Numbered from the stretch's first letter, positions 1 to 6,102 are shown. The stretch: DNA of 6,201 bases from Candidatus Latescibacterota bacterium (GCA_012961755.1 DTYS01000268.1:1-6201), one strand, 5' to 3'. Notes: generated by a model not told the origin, from the sequence alone. Numbers and translations: made by a program.

Positions 1-851
1 TCCGCCCTGCCGCGGGGGGTCTCCACGGAGCCCTTGGTTCCGTAGAGCGTGTACCACAGCGTCGTCGGATGGGCCACGGAATGCCCGCAGGCGACCTTCA
101 TCACCACCCTCTTGCGCTCCGTCTTCATTATAGCTACATCCACGTCCGAATTTCCCTCCTCGGGCTCGGTCCTGGAGCCCGTGGAGAGGCAGCTTATCAC
201 CTCGACCCTGTCATCTACGAGCCAGAGCAGGGGCCCGAGGCTGTGGGTTATGTACTGGATGGAATATATGCCGCTCCTCCAAGTCCTCTGCAGCCCTCTG
301 AACCCCGCAGCCTTCGCTTGCCCATATGAATAGTAGTTCCCTTCGTCGTCCATATAGTGTAGGTTCCTGCAGTCGTGGATGTACTCGGCCTCGGCGTACA
401 CTACCTCGCCGAGACGACCTTCCTTCAAGTAGCTCTTCCACACCCGCATATATCCGAAGTACTGACAGTTCTCCGCCAACATGTAAGGCTTCCCCGTACG
501 TTCCACAGCGTCCAGTATGTCCAGAATCCCCCTTATGGAATAGCTCATGGGCACCTCGGACTGCACGGCACAGCCCGCCTCCAAGGCCTTAACCACGAAG
601 GGAGGATGTCGGGTCCCCTCGTTCGCCACCACGACTATATCGGGCCTCTCCCTGTGCAACATCTCGTCGTAGTTCGTGTAGGTCCTCAGTTCCATCCCGA
701 ACTCCTCCTCGAAGGTCCGGGCCGCCATCGCAAGCCTCGGCTCCCTGATATCGCAGATGGCTACCACCTCCGCGTCCTTCTGGAGGTTATAGTTCCTCGC
801 GAAGCTCATGCCCCTTCCTGTCCCCAATATGGCCACTTTAGCCTTATCCAT
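1..851 (-). CDS. Gfo/Idh/MocA-family NAD(P)-dependent oxidoreductase, 3' end cut by window edge
   Basis: The visible 283 residues form the N-terminal Rossmann domain and much of the C-terminal domain of a Gfo/Idh/MocA oxidoreductase; members usually have about 330-450 residues. A beta-strand plus dinucleotide-binding loop, VAILGTGRGMS, sits at residues 6-16, and the acidic residue ending the second strand is in AICDIREPR (31-39). The family's EKP motif appears as SEVP (98-101), so the usual active-site lysine is valine (V100). The segment ITHSLGP (201-207) carries the expected conserved histidine, H203, and resembles the THxLGP motif of sugar oxidoreductases and GH109-like members of this superfamily. 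The ATG at 849-851 is chosen because a Shine-Dalgarno-like AGGGGGTGA lies just upstream and the Rossmann strand follows at once. No signal peptide is seen, so it is probably cytoplasmic. It follows a small gene by 43 bases across a strong hairpin. The substrate is unknown; a sugar, inositol or amino-sugar derivative is the family-based inference. Confidence 0.9.
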   Translation of the reverse strand, partial: MDKAKVAILGTGRGMSFARNYNLQKDAEVVAICDIREPRLAMAARTFEEEFGMELRTYTNYDEMLHRERPDIVVVANEGTRHPPFVVKALEAGCAVQSEVPMSYSIRGILDILDAVERTGKPYMLAENCQYFGYMRVWKSYLKEGRLGEVVYAEAEYIHDCRNLHYMDDEGNYYSYGQAKAAGFRGLQRTWRSGIYSIQYITHSLGPLLWLVDDRVEVISCLSTGSRTEPEEGNSDVDVAIMKTERKRVVMKVACGHSVAHPTTLWYTLYGTKGSVETPRGRA

Positions 852-853
852 AT

Positions 854-862
854 TCACCCCCT
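854..862 (-). promoter_or_regulatory. Ribosome binding site of the oxidoreductase
   Basis: On the minus strand AGGGGGTGA matches the extended Shine-Dalgarno consensus AGGAGGTGA at eight of nine positions and ends two bases before the ATG at 849-851. It supports this start. It lies just outside the hairpin at 871-892, so the hairpin would not directly cover it. Confidence 0.6.
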
Positions 863-870
863 AAATGTGA

Positions 871-892
871 GGCCGGGGTGTATACCCCGGCC
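871..892 (-). other. Strong GC-rich hairpin between small gene and oxidoreductase
   Basis: A perfect 9-bp inverted repeat (GGCCGGGGT paired with ACCCCGGCC) encloses a 4-base loop. In the minus-strand transcript it begins two bases after the small gene's stop codon and ends eight bases before the oxidoreductase's ribosome binding site. The base after the stem is not the start of a U-run, so it is not a classical intrinsic terminator in either direction. It could be a partial terminator, an RNA processing or stabilising stem, or a device that insulates translation of the two genes. The structure is certain from sequence; its role is inference. Confidence 0.75.
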
Positions 893-894
893 TC

Positions 895-1068
895 CTAAAG
901 GTTGACCCTGTTTCTCCACCACTCCCATAGCTCTTCGTCGCTCCCGTATACCGCGAAGCCCCTCACCACCTTCACGAGGATGCGGGTCAGCTCCGCCACG
1001 GTGGTCTCTAAGACCTTCACCCTCTCCTCCAACTCCCGGGCCGTATAAGGTTCCTTAACCTCCCCCAT
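895..1068 (-). CDS. Small 57-residue coiled-coil-like protein of unknown function
   Basis: I do not recognise a family. The protein is highly charged. A central helix-prone stretch (about residues 11-38) has hydrophobic residues (L, V, I) at heptad-like spacing, for example V18, L20, V24, L27, I30, L31 and V34, which suggests a short coiled coil or oligomerisation helix. The C-terminal end is rich in tryptophan (W48, W50, W51) within an acidic-then-basic segment. No signal peptide or membrane helix is apparent. The ATG at 1066-1068 is chosen because AAGGAAGG lies four bases upstream. A longer reading from TTG at 1120-1122 is unlikely because that codon falls inside the predicted promoter, ahead of the transcription start. 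The gene has its own sigma70-like promoter and is the first gene of a unit leading into the oxidoreductase. An adaptor, small regulator or subunit of the oxidoreductase are all possible. That it is a real gene is supported by the start site and promoter, but not by recognised homology. Confidence 0.6.
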   Translation of the reverse strand: MGEVKEPYTARELEERVKVLETTVAELTRILVKVVRGFAVYGSDEELWEWWRNRVNL

Positions 1069-1072
1069 ATTT

Positions 1073-1080
1073 CCTTCCTT
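1073..1080 (-). promoter_or_regulatory. Ribosome binding site deciding the small gene's start
   Basis: AAGGAAGG on the minus strand lies four bases before the ATG at 1066-1068. It selects this start over the in-frame TTG 18 codons further upstream, which has no such site. Confidence 0.6.
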
Positions 1081-1112
1081 GCTTCTCGGTTCGACTTGAA
1101 CTTTAAGTCCGG

Positions 1113-1141
1113 AAGATAGCAATTTACCTTCATCATGTCAA
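1113..1141 (-). promoter_or_regulatory. Sigma70-like promoter for the small protein and oxidoreductase
   Basis: On the minus strand a perfect -35 box TTGACA (1136-1141) is followed after exactly 17 bases by TATCTT (1113-1118), which matches TATAAT at four of six positions. The predicted transcription start is near 1104-1108, giving an untranslated leader of roughly 35-40 bases before the small gene. The -35 box starts five bases after the peptidase stop codon, so this intergenic gap looks built to start a separate transcript. The match is direct; promoter activity is inference. Confidence 0.55.
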
Positions 1142-1146
1142 GGAAC

Positions 1147-1596
1147 TTATAAGGACCTCAGCATCTCCTCCAGATCAGATATCGCCTCCTGCACCTCAGG
1201 GCTCAGCCCCGTCCCGAACCTTATGTCCTCGGGCTGGACACCTAAGATTATAGTCCTTATACCCTCCCCTTCCAAAAAATCTACGAGGGGCAGGACGGAG
1301 GGCCCATGCGTTGAGAACCCGAGGCCCTCCATCTCCTCCCTTTCTATCTTCCTTATCTCGCCAGGTCTTCCCCCGAAGTCCACGGCGTCCACGATCACGA
1401 CGACGTCCGGTCCGAGGTCCAAAATCTCCCCTAAAAGGTTTTCGGGCGCGTTTCCCCCTTCCAGGATGGGGAAGGGGAGCTCGTCCTTCAACCTCCTGGC
1501 TAGGACGACGCCGAGGCCGTCGTCCCTCCTAAGCTCGTTCCCTATCCCCAATATCACGGCCCTCTCGTCGGGCCTTAAGCCTATTCCCCCTTCCAT
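1147..1596 (-). CDS. hycI: HycI-type [NiFe]-hydrogenase maturation endopeptidase
   Basis: This 149-residue protein has the size and motifs of the peptidases that cut the C-terminal tail from a [NiFe]-hydrogenase large subunit once nickel is inserted (cytoplasmic maturation). GIGNELRRDDGLG (17-29) is the signature loop. NAPEN (49-53) and LGVQPED (118-124) match the corresponding SAPEN and LGIQPD of E. coli HycI as I recall that sequence. The nickel-sensing residues of the family correspond to D26, D70 (in IVDAVD) and H97 (in STHGP), and all are present, so it should be active. The ATG start overlaps the preceding gene by 16 bases, suggesting translational coupling, but no clear Shine-Dalgarno precedes it. 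GTG at codon 14 or TTG at codon 16 would also keep the core fold and would begin close to where HycI begins. No hydrogenase subunit is in the window, so the substrate must be encoded elsewhere or differ from the classical one. The HycI flavour suggests group 4 (Ech/Hyc-like) or group 3 hydrogenases. Confidence 0.9.
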   Translation of the reverse strand: MEGGIGLRPDERAVILGIGNELRRDDGLGVVLARRLKDELPFPILEGGNAPENLLGEILDLGPDVVVIVDAVDFGGRPGEIRKIEREEMEGLGFSTHGPSVLPLVDFLEGEGIRTIILGVQPEDIRFGTGLSPEVQEAISDLEEMLRSL

Positions 1597-4500
1597 ACGA
1601 TGAGGCGTGTGTTGAAGCGCTCCAAGTACTCCCCGTGTTCCGGGTCGTCGGGGTAGGATTCCCCCTCGGGATAAGGGTAAGTGCTCATCCCGTGGAAGGG
1701 GAGGGGGTCCACCGTCGAGGTGTAGGCGGACCAGAGGTCAGTGCTCTTTCCGAAGCCGTTCGCGTAGAATACGAAGCTCCTCTCCCATCCCTCGGGGACC
1801 GGGAGGACCCCGAACTTCAGGGCCACCTCGTCGCCGTGTCTCATTATCACGAACATGTCGTCCACGTCCTTCAGGAGCTCCTTCACGTCCCCGTATCTGG
1901 TATAGTACCCTGTTATGTCCCTCCAGTTATACCTCGGAGTTAAGAGGACCCTTCGGTAGTCGTATACCTTGGGCTTCCTTCCGTCCGGGGAATAGTCGTA
2001 AGGGTACCCGAGCCACCTCAGAACGGCCTCCTCGAGGGGGAGCTCCCGAATTCGGTTGGGAGGTTCGGAGGAGGTGGTATCCACAAGAATTTGGTCCCGA
2101 TAGATTTGATAGTTCGTCGTTATGCGGAGGCGGACGTCCTGAAGGGGGAGCTTTCCCGTAAGGTCCAATACCATAGGCTTCGGCTCCCCCGCAGGGGCTC
2201 CCATGTCCTCCGTCACGACCTTCCATCCCCCCCTCCCATCGGGGACCTCGAGCCTCGGGGGCATGGGACTTATCCCGGCCTGCCACGCCGCCAGGTTAGC
2301 TGTGGAGGGCATGTACTCCAGCCATCCGTAGGCGACGAGGAGTATCCTTCCCGCGCCCGAGAGGTCCCCGAAGTCCAGGGTCAGGGTGTGGACCTTCGCA
2401 TAACCCTGGAACCTTTCCAGGGGTACATCCGGGTAGAGCCTGTCCCTGTGCATCACGAGGTCGGTGACGTCCTTCCCCATGTAGTCCACCGCTTTCCTGG
2501 GATACACTGGGTCGTGTACGAAGTAAAGCCTGAACTTAGGGTACGGGGGAGCGCTTACGAACCTCTCGTTGGGATAGACATCCCATCCCGGAGGATGGTC
2601 CACGGCCAGAAGCTTAACCTGGTCCAAGAGTATGACCTCCTCAAGCTGGTTCGCCACCCTCAGGTCGTAGATTCCTCCGATGGGCCTCAGAAGTTTCCTG
2701 GGTATCGGGACATATTCGTCCGGATCAGGTAGGGCGTAAACTCCGGGCCTTATCAGGTATCCCGAGTCACCTGCGCCGTTGAAGTCCGTGACGTAGTGTA
2801 TTTCCTTCCCGTCGTTTACGTAGAGTATGGGACAGGACGTACCCTTCCTATCTATCTCCACGAGGTTCGTATCCCTCCGGGCTGGGACCTCCATCTCGGT
2901 CTGCCTCACGCCGTCCGGCCAGAGGGCCCTGAGGAGGTCCACCTTCGAGTTCCTCCCGAGCCCGAAGCTCAGCACCCCTCCGGGGCTCCAGGAGTCCCCC
3001 CTCGCCTCCTTCTTCTGCCAGAGCGACCCCGTCTTGACCTCGAGCTTAGTGCCTATACCCTGTCGGTTGCATCCCCTGCCCACGAGGTGTACACTGAGCC
3101 AGGAGTTTTCGTTTCCCCCTTCGTTCCTGAAGAGCCTCACCCCCCCTCCGTAGGAAATTAAGGCTATGTCCTGGTCCCCGTCCAGGTCGTAGTCCCCCAC
3201 GAGGACCTTCTTAACGCCGGGAACGGAAACCTTCGGGAAGGCTTCCTCGTCCACCTCGAAGTTCTTACCCATCCTGTTCCTGAGGAGCAGGGGCCTTCCA
3301 TCGCAGGATACGGCCAAGATGTCCATGTCGCCGTCGTTGTCGTAGTCCAAGGCCGAGACAACTTCGGCGGAGAAGCCTTCCGGCCAGGGGAGGGAGACCG
3401 GTATGTACCTTCCGTCCCCTAGGTAGCGATATAGGACAGGAGGTTCCCCCGTGCTACCTACGACCATGTCCATGAACCTGTCCCTGTCGTAGTCGGAGAT
3501 CGCCGCCGAGAAGCTCCTCCCCGGGGAAGCGACGCCGGCCTCCTCGGCCCTGTCGGTGAACGTCCCGTCCCTGTTGTTGCTGAAGAGCTGGTCCGGTCCT
3601 CCGTCGTTCAGGACGATGAAGTCTACATCCCTGTCGTTGTCGTAATCCGTGAAGACGACCCCCCTGCTACGGTGTGTCTCCCCGAGGCCTGCCTCCAGGG
3701 TTATATCTGTGAAGGTTCCATTGAAGTTGTTTCTGTACAATGTATTCCTTTCTCCAAGAAGGCCCTTCGCGTGCCTTAGGTTCAAGTAGTTCACCACGAA
3801 TATGTCCAGGTCCCCGTCGTGGTCGACGTCGGCAAAGGCGCAGGCCACGCTCCAGCGTGGGTCCCCCACCCCTGCCTCCTTCGTAACATCCGTGAAGGTT
3901 CCGTCGCCGTTGTTGCGGTAAAGCACGTTGGTTCCGAAGTTGGCCACATATAGGTCCAGGTCACCGTCGTTGTCGTAGTCGCCCCACACGGCGTCCATAC
4001 CCAGCCCTTCGTCCCCCACTCCTGCCTTCAGGGTGACGTCCACGAACCTACCCCCATCGTTCCTGAGCAGGACGTTGGCACCACATCGGACGATGTACAT
4101 GTCCAGGTCCCCGTCGCCGTCGTAGTCACCCCAGCATGCGTTCCCTCCGAGCGACTCGATTACTTGGACCCTTCCGGGAAGCGGGAAGGAGGGAACTCCG
4201 GCCTCTTCGGTCACATCCACGAACTTTACGGGATACCTCTCGTCCGGAGGAGGCTTCAAGAGCGAGGGGTCGGGGAGGGCCTCGGCGTACTTGCCTTGCT
4301 CCAAGTACCTCACTCCAGCGGTGGGCTTGAGCCCGAGGGCCCTGAGCTTCCTGAACCTCTTCATGTGCCCTTCGGCCTCTTCGTACCTTCCGAGCCTCCT
4401 GAGTTCAGTTGCTAGGTTGTAATGGGCGGATACGTTGTTGGGGTCGAGCCTCAAGACCTGCTCGTAGGCCTTTACCGCGGCCTCGTGGTCCTTGAGCTTA

Positions 4501-4904
4501 GAGAGCACTATCCCCAGGTTGTGCCACACATAGGGGTCCTCGGGGTCCTTGTTGAGCACCGTTTCGAACTCAGCCTTGGCTTGGGGGTATTGGCCCCTAA
4601 TTTTATATATAAGACCCAAGGTATAGTGAGCATGAGGGTTGTCAGGATCCAGGGAGAGGGCCTCCTTAAGTTCCCTCACGGCGTCGTCGTACTTGCTCAT
4701 CTGCATATACGCTATGCCCAGGTTGATGTGACCTATGACATAGTTCTGATGTATCTTCAGCGCCTCTTCGAACTCCTGGGCCGCGGCGGCGAAGTTGTTC
4801 TGTTCCATGTAGACCACCCCGAGGTCGGTGTGGCGGGTGACCTCAGCCATGTCCCCTGCGAACGTTCGGAGGGTTAACAGAGAGGTAAGGACGAGGTGCC
4901 ACAT
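1581..4904 (-). CDS. TPR, FG-GAP/VCBS propeller and ASPIC/UnbV protein (CRTAC1-like)
   Basis: This is a 1107-residue multidomain protein. Residues 1-17 form a weak hydrophobic leader ending in TFAGD that could be a signal peptide, though it lacks a basic start. Five TPRs follow (about 25-190), with the LG(V/I/L) motif repeating exactly every 34 residues (L28, L62, L96, L130, L164). Seven FG-GAP/VCBS repeats with DxDxDGDxD-type calcium loops begin at D260, D309, D359, D420, D471, D520 and D571, consistent with one seven-bladed propeller. An ASPIC/UnbV domain spans about 601-684 (NRQGIGTKLEV, LSFGLG, ALWPDGV). A tail of about 417 residues (691-1107) starts with CPILYVNDG and contains DDMFVIMRHGDEVALKF and PLPFHGMSTYPY; similar tails follow ASPIC domains in proteins of Acidobacteria and relatives, from my memory of such proteins. 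The start is supported by GGGAGGA just upstream. A second possible start is M19, which would remove the leader. It is probably an exported, calcium-binding, protein- or glycan-binding scaffold; no catalytic residues are recognised and its role is unknown. Confidence 0.9.
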   Translation of the reverse strand: MWHLVLTSLLTLRTFAGDMAEVTRHTDLGVVYMEQNNFAAAAQEFEEALKIHQNYVIGHINLGIAYMQMSKYDDAVRELKEALSLDPDNPHAHYTLGLIYKIRGQYPQAKAEFETVLNKDPEDPYVWHNLGIVLSKLKDHEAAVKAYEQVLRLDPNNVSAHYNLATELRRLGRYEEAEGHMKRFRKLRALGLKPTAGVRYLEQGKYAEALPDPSLLKPPPDERYPVKFVDVTEEAGVPSFPLPGRVQVIESLGGNACWGDYDGDGDLDMYIVRCGANVLLRNDGGRFVDVTLKAGVGDEGLGMDAVWGDYDNDGDLDLYVANFGTNVLYRNNGDGTFTDVTKEAGVGDPRWSVACAFADVDHDGDLDIFVVNYLNLRHAKGLLGERNTLYRNNFNGTFTDITLEAGLGETHRSRGVVFTDYDNDRDVDFIVLNDGGPDQLFSNNRDGTFTDRAEEAGVASPGRSFSAAISDYDRDRFMDMVVGSTGEPPVLYRYLGDGRYIPVSLPWPEGFSAEVVSALDYDNDGDMDILAVSCDGRPLLLRNRMGKNFEVDEEAFPKVSVPGVKKVLVGDYDLDGDQDIALISYGGGVRLFRNEGGNENSWLSVHLVGRGCNRQGIGTKLEVKTGSLWQKKEARGDSWSPGGVLSFGLGRNSKVDLLRALWPDGVRQTEMEVPARRDTNLVEIDRKGTSCPILYVNDGKEIHYVTDFNGAGDSGYLIRPGVYALPDPDEYVPIPRKLLRPIGGIYDLRVANQLEEVILLDQVKLLAVDHPPGWDVYPNERFVSAPPYPKFRLYFVHDPVYPRKAVDYMGKDVTDLVMHRDRLYPDVPLERFQGYAKVHTLTLDFGDLSGAGRILLVAYGWLEYMPSTANLAAWQAGISPMPPRLEVPDGRGGWKVVTEDMGAPAGEPKPMVLDLTGKLPLQDVRLRITTNYQIYRDQILVDTTSSEPPNRIRELPLEEAVLRWLGYPYDYSPDGRKPKVYDYRRVLLTPRYNWRDITGYYTRYGDVKELLKDVDDMFVIMRHGDEVALKFGVLPVPEGWERSFVFYANGFGKSTDLWSAYTSTVDPLPFHGMSTYPYPEGESYPDDPEHGEYLERFNTRLIVWKGE
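3168..4127 (-). repeat. Seven FG-GAP/VCBS calcium-loop repeats
   Basis: Residues 260-579 of the large protein hold seven aspartate-rich loops spaced about 40-60 residues apart, most followed by a phrase such as VLYRNNGDGTFTDVT and EAGV. Loops 1, 2, 3, 6 and 7 keep the DxDxDGD core. Loop 4 (DYDNDRDVD) and loop 5 (DYDRDRFMD) replace the glycine, and loop 5 also loses an aspartate. Seven units fit a complete propeller of the integrin-alpha/CRTAC1 type. Confidence 0.88.
4335..4832 (-). repeat. Five tandem TPR-encoding units
   Basis: Residues 25-190 of the large protein hold five 34-residue TPR units. Their first-helix motifs read DLGVVY, NLGIAY, TLGLIY, NLGIVL and NLATEL, and units end with LDP-type turns (LDPDN, KDPED, LDPNN). 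The exact 34-residue spacing shows no insertion or loss. The array should form a concave protein-binding surface; the ligand is unknown. Confidence 0.9.
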
Positions 4905-4907
4905 ATC

Positions 4908-4914
4908 TCCTCCC
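4908..4914 (-). promoter_or_regulatory. Ribosome binding site of the TPR-propeller gene
   Basis: GGGAGGA lies directly after the stop codon of the preceding propeller gene (TAA at 4915-4917) and three bases before the ATG at 4902-4904. The 10-base gap between genes implies cotranscription and probable translational coupling. Confidence 0.75.
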
Positions 4915-6090
4915 TTACAGCTTCACTTCGCATTCCCAGAGGTATCCCGAGCGCTCGGCGTTGTCGGTCTCCCCCACGTATACCACGCCGTCGTCCGTAA
5001 CCGTCAGGTCATGAACTATTATACAGCTTTCCCCCTTCTCCGGGTCGTATATCGGTCCGAGGTCCGTGAACTTGCCGCTCTCCCTGTCGTATACGGAGAG
5101 CCTGGTCTGGTAAAAGGATCCCCCTCCGAGGTAGAGCAACCCGTCCTTCCCGAAGGCCATTCCCTCTAACCTCCCTCCTACGTTAGGAAGCCCTAAGTAC
5201 TCCAGCTCCCCGGTCCTCTTGTCCGCCCGGTATAGGGCCCCGAAGTTCGTGCCGAAGTACACGTATCCATCGTCCCCGTCCACCATGTTGGCTATCGACT
5301 GGGGCTTGCCGCTGAAGGGGGGGAAGCCCTGGGGGAACACTACGAACCCTTCCTCCGGGTTGTACCTGTAGAGCTTGGGGAGCTTAGACCTTATGTTCCA
5401 TAAAGTCTGCATTATCTTGGCCTGCTCATCGGTTATGTAGGGCCAGGGGGCACCGTCCTCGTCCGGGTCGGTGAGGCCCCAGAAGCTGCCCTCGTCGTCG
5501 CACCTGACTTTATGAGCATTTATCCACTTGAAGGGCTTGGTCTCCTTGGTCCTCAGGTCGAACTGGAACTTGTGTCCCAAGGGGTAGCAGTTCCCGTAGA
5601 CTATCTGCCTCCTCCTGTCCAGGGCTATTGTCTGTATCCCATCGTGTGGCACGGGAACACCTATCACCTTCAGCTCGTCGGTCTTAGGGTCGTACCTGAA
5701 CACCTTCCCGCCGGGGGCGTCGGGGTGGTCGGCGAAGTCTATGAGGTAGGCCGTGGCCCCGACTATGGTCCCGTCGTCGTCGAGCTCCAAGGAGCGGTGG
5801 ATCTTGGCATCGTAGATGTCACCTATCCTCTCGAAGTGAAGGTCCTCGAACTTCTTGGTCTCCGGATCGAACCTGTAGAATATCTTTCCTGAGAACGATG
5901 TCAGCCCACAATACACCTTCCCGTCTCCAGGATGGTAGAGCACGGATGTGAAGGAGATCATGTGCGTCCGCCACGGCTCGTGCCTCCGGTAGTCGTCGTA
6001 CTTCCATCCCGCCTTGAGCACGGCCTGGTTGAGCTCCAAGGAGACGTGGGCGTCCCTGAGCACCCTCGCCGTTACCTTGCACGAGGCCAT
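4915..6090 (-). CDS. Predicted seven-bladed beta-propeller protein of unknown function
   Basis: The 391-residue protein is a predicted beta-propeller. Seven blade-like units can be read from a repeated pattern of DG-x-V/L-Y-x-G strands followed by aromatic-D-x-x-(T/S)-x-x-(F/L)-x-x-L strands: about residues 55-84, 105-143, 158-187, 199-252, 272-300, 314-345 and 365-389. Typical phrases are DGKVYCGL, FRYDPKTDELKVIG, DGYVYFGT, DGLLYLGGG and YDRESGKFTDLG. No calcium-type DxDxDGD loops occur, so it is not simply a copy of the neighbouring VCBS propeller. It may belong to the broad group of YVTN/SMP-30/quinoprotein-like or virginiamycin B lyase-like propellers, but I cannot assign a family. No signal peptide is visible, suggesting a cytoplasmic protein. 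Start ATG 6088-6090 has a perfect TAAGGAGG upstream. It is the first gene of a tightly packed unit with the TPR-propeller gene. A lyase, lactonase or sugar-binding role is possible but unsupported by visible catalytic residues. Confidence 0.85.
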   Translation of the reverse strand: MASCKVTARVLRDAHVSLELNQAVLKAGWKYDDYRRHEPWRTHMISFTSVLYHPGDGKVYCGLTSFSGKIFYRFDPETKKFEDLHFERIGDIYDAKIHRSLELDDDGTIVGATAYLIDFADHPDAPGGKVFRYDPKTDELKVIGVPVPHDGIQTIALDRRRQIVYGNCYPLGHKFQFDLRTKETKPFKWINAHKVRCDDEGSFWGLTDPDEDGAPWPYITDEQAKIMQTLWNIRSKLPKLYRYNPEEGFVVFPQGFPPFSGKPQSIANMVDGDDGYVYFGTNFGALYRADKRTGELEYLGLPNVGGRLEGMAFGKDGLLYLGGGSFYQTRLSVYDRESGKFTDLGPIYDPEKGESCIIVHDLTVTDDGVVYVGETDNAERSGYLWECEVKL

Positions 6091-6094
6091 CTTT

Positions 6095-6102
6095 CCTCCT
6101 TA
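6095..6102 (-). promoter_or_regulatory. Ribosome binding site of the first propeller gene
   Basis: TAAGGAGG on the minus strand is the full Shine-Dalgarno consensus, four bases before the ATG at 6088-6090. It fixes this start and predicts strong translation. Confidence 0.85.

Noticed and set aside
375..905. A 176-residue open frame on the plus strand
   Set aside because: It is antisense to the Gfo/Idh/MocA oxidoreductase, whose Rossmann motif and conserved histidine are clear, and it crosses the hairpin.
1084..1112. A GGTTCGA-like stretch that recalls a tRNA T-arm
   Set aside because: No acceptor, D or anticodon arm can be built around it; it is only part of the leader of the small gene.
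895..1122. A longer 75-residue version of the small protein starting at TTG
   Set aside because: The TTG sits between the -35 and -10 boxes and has no ribosome binding site, while the ATG at 1066-1068 has AAGGAAGG at good spacing.
1017..1136. A 39-residue minus-strand frame starting at tandem ATGs within the promoter region
   Set aside because: Its start lies upstream of the predicted transcription start, it has no Shine-Dalgarno site, and it overlaps the better supported 57-residue gene in another frame.
2091..2732. A 213-residue open frame on the plus strand
   Set aside because: It lies wholly antisense to the large TPR-propeller gene, has no recognisable domain and is explained by the GC-rich codon pattern of the true gene.
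3168..4127. Repeated GTCGTCGTAGTC-type DNA that might suggest a CRISPR or satellite array
   Set aside because: The repetition is at the protein level (DxDxDGD calcium loops in one open frame), with diverged DNA and irregular spacing.
5512..5892. A 126-residue open frame on the plus strand
   Set aside because: It is antisense to the first propeller gene and only mirrors its codon periodicity.
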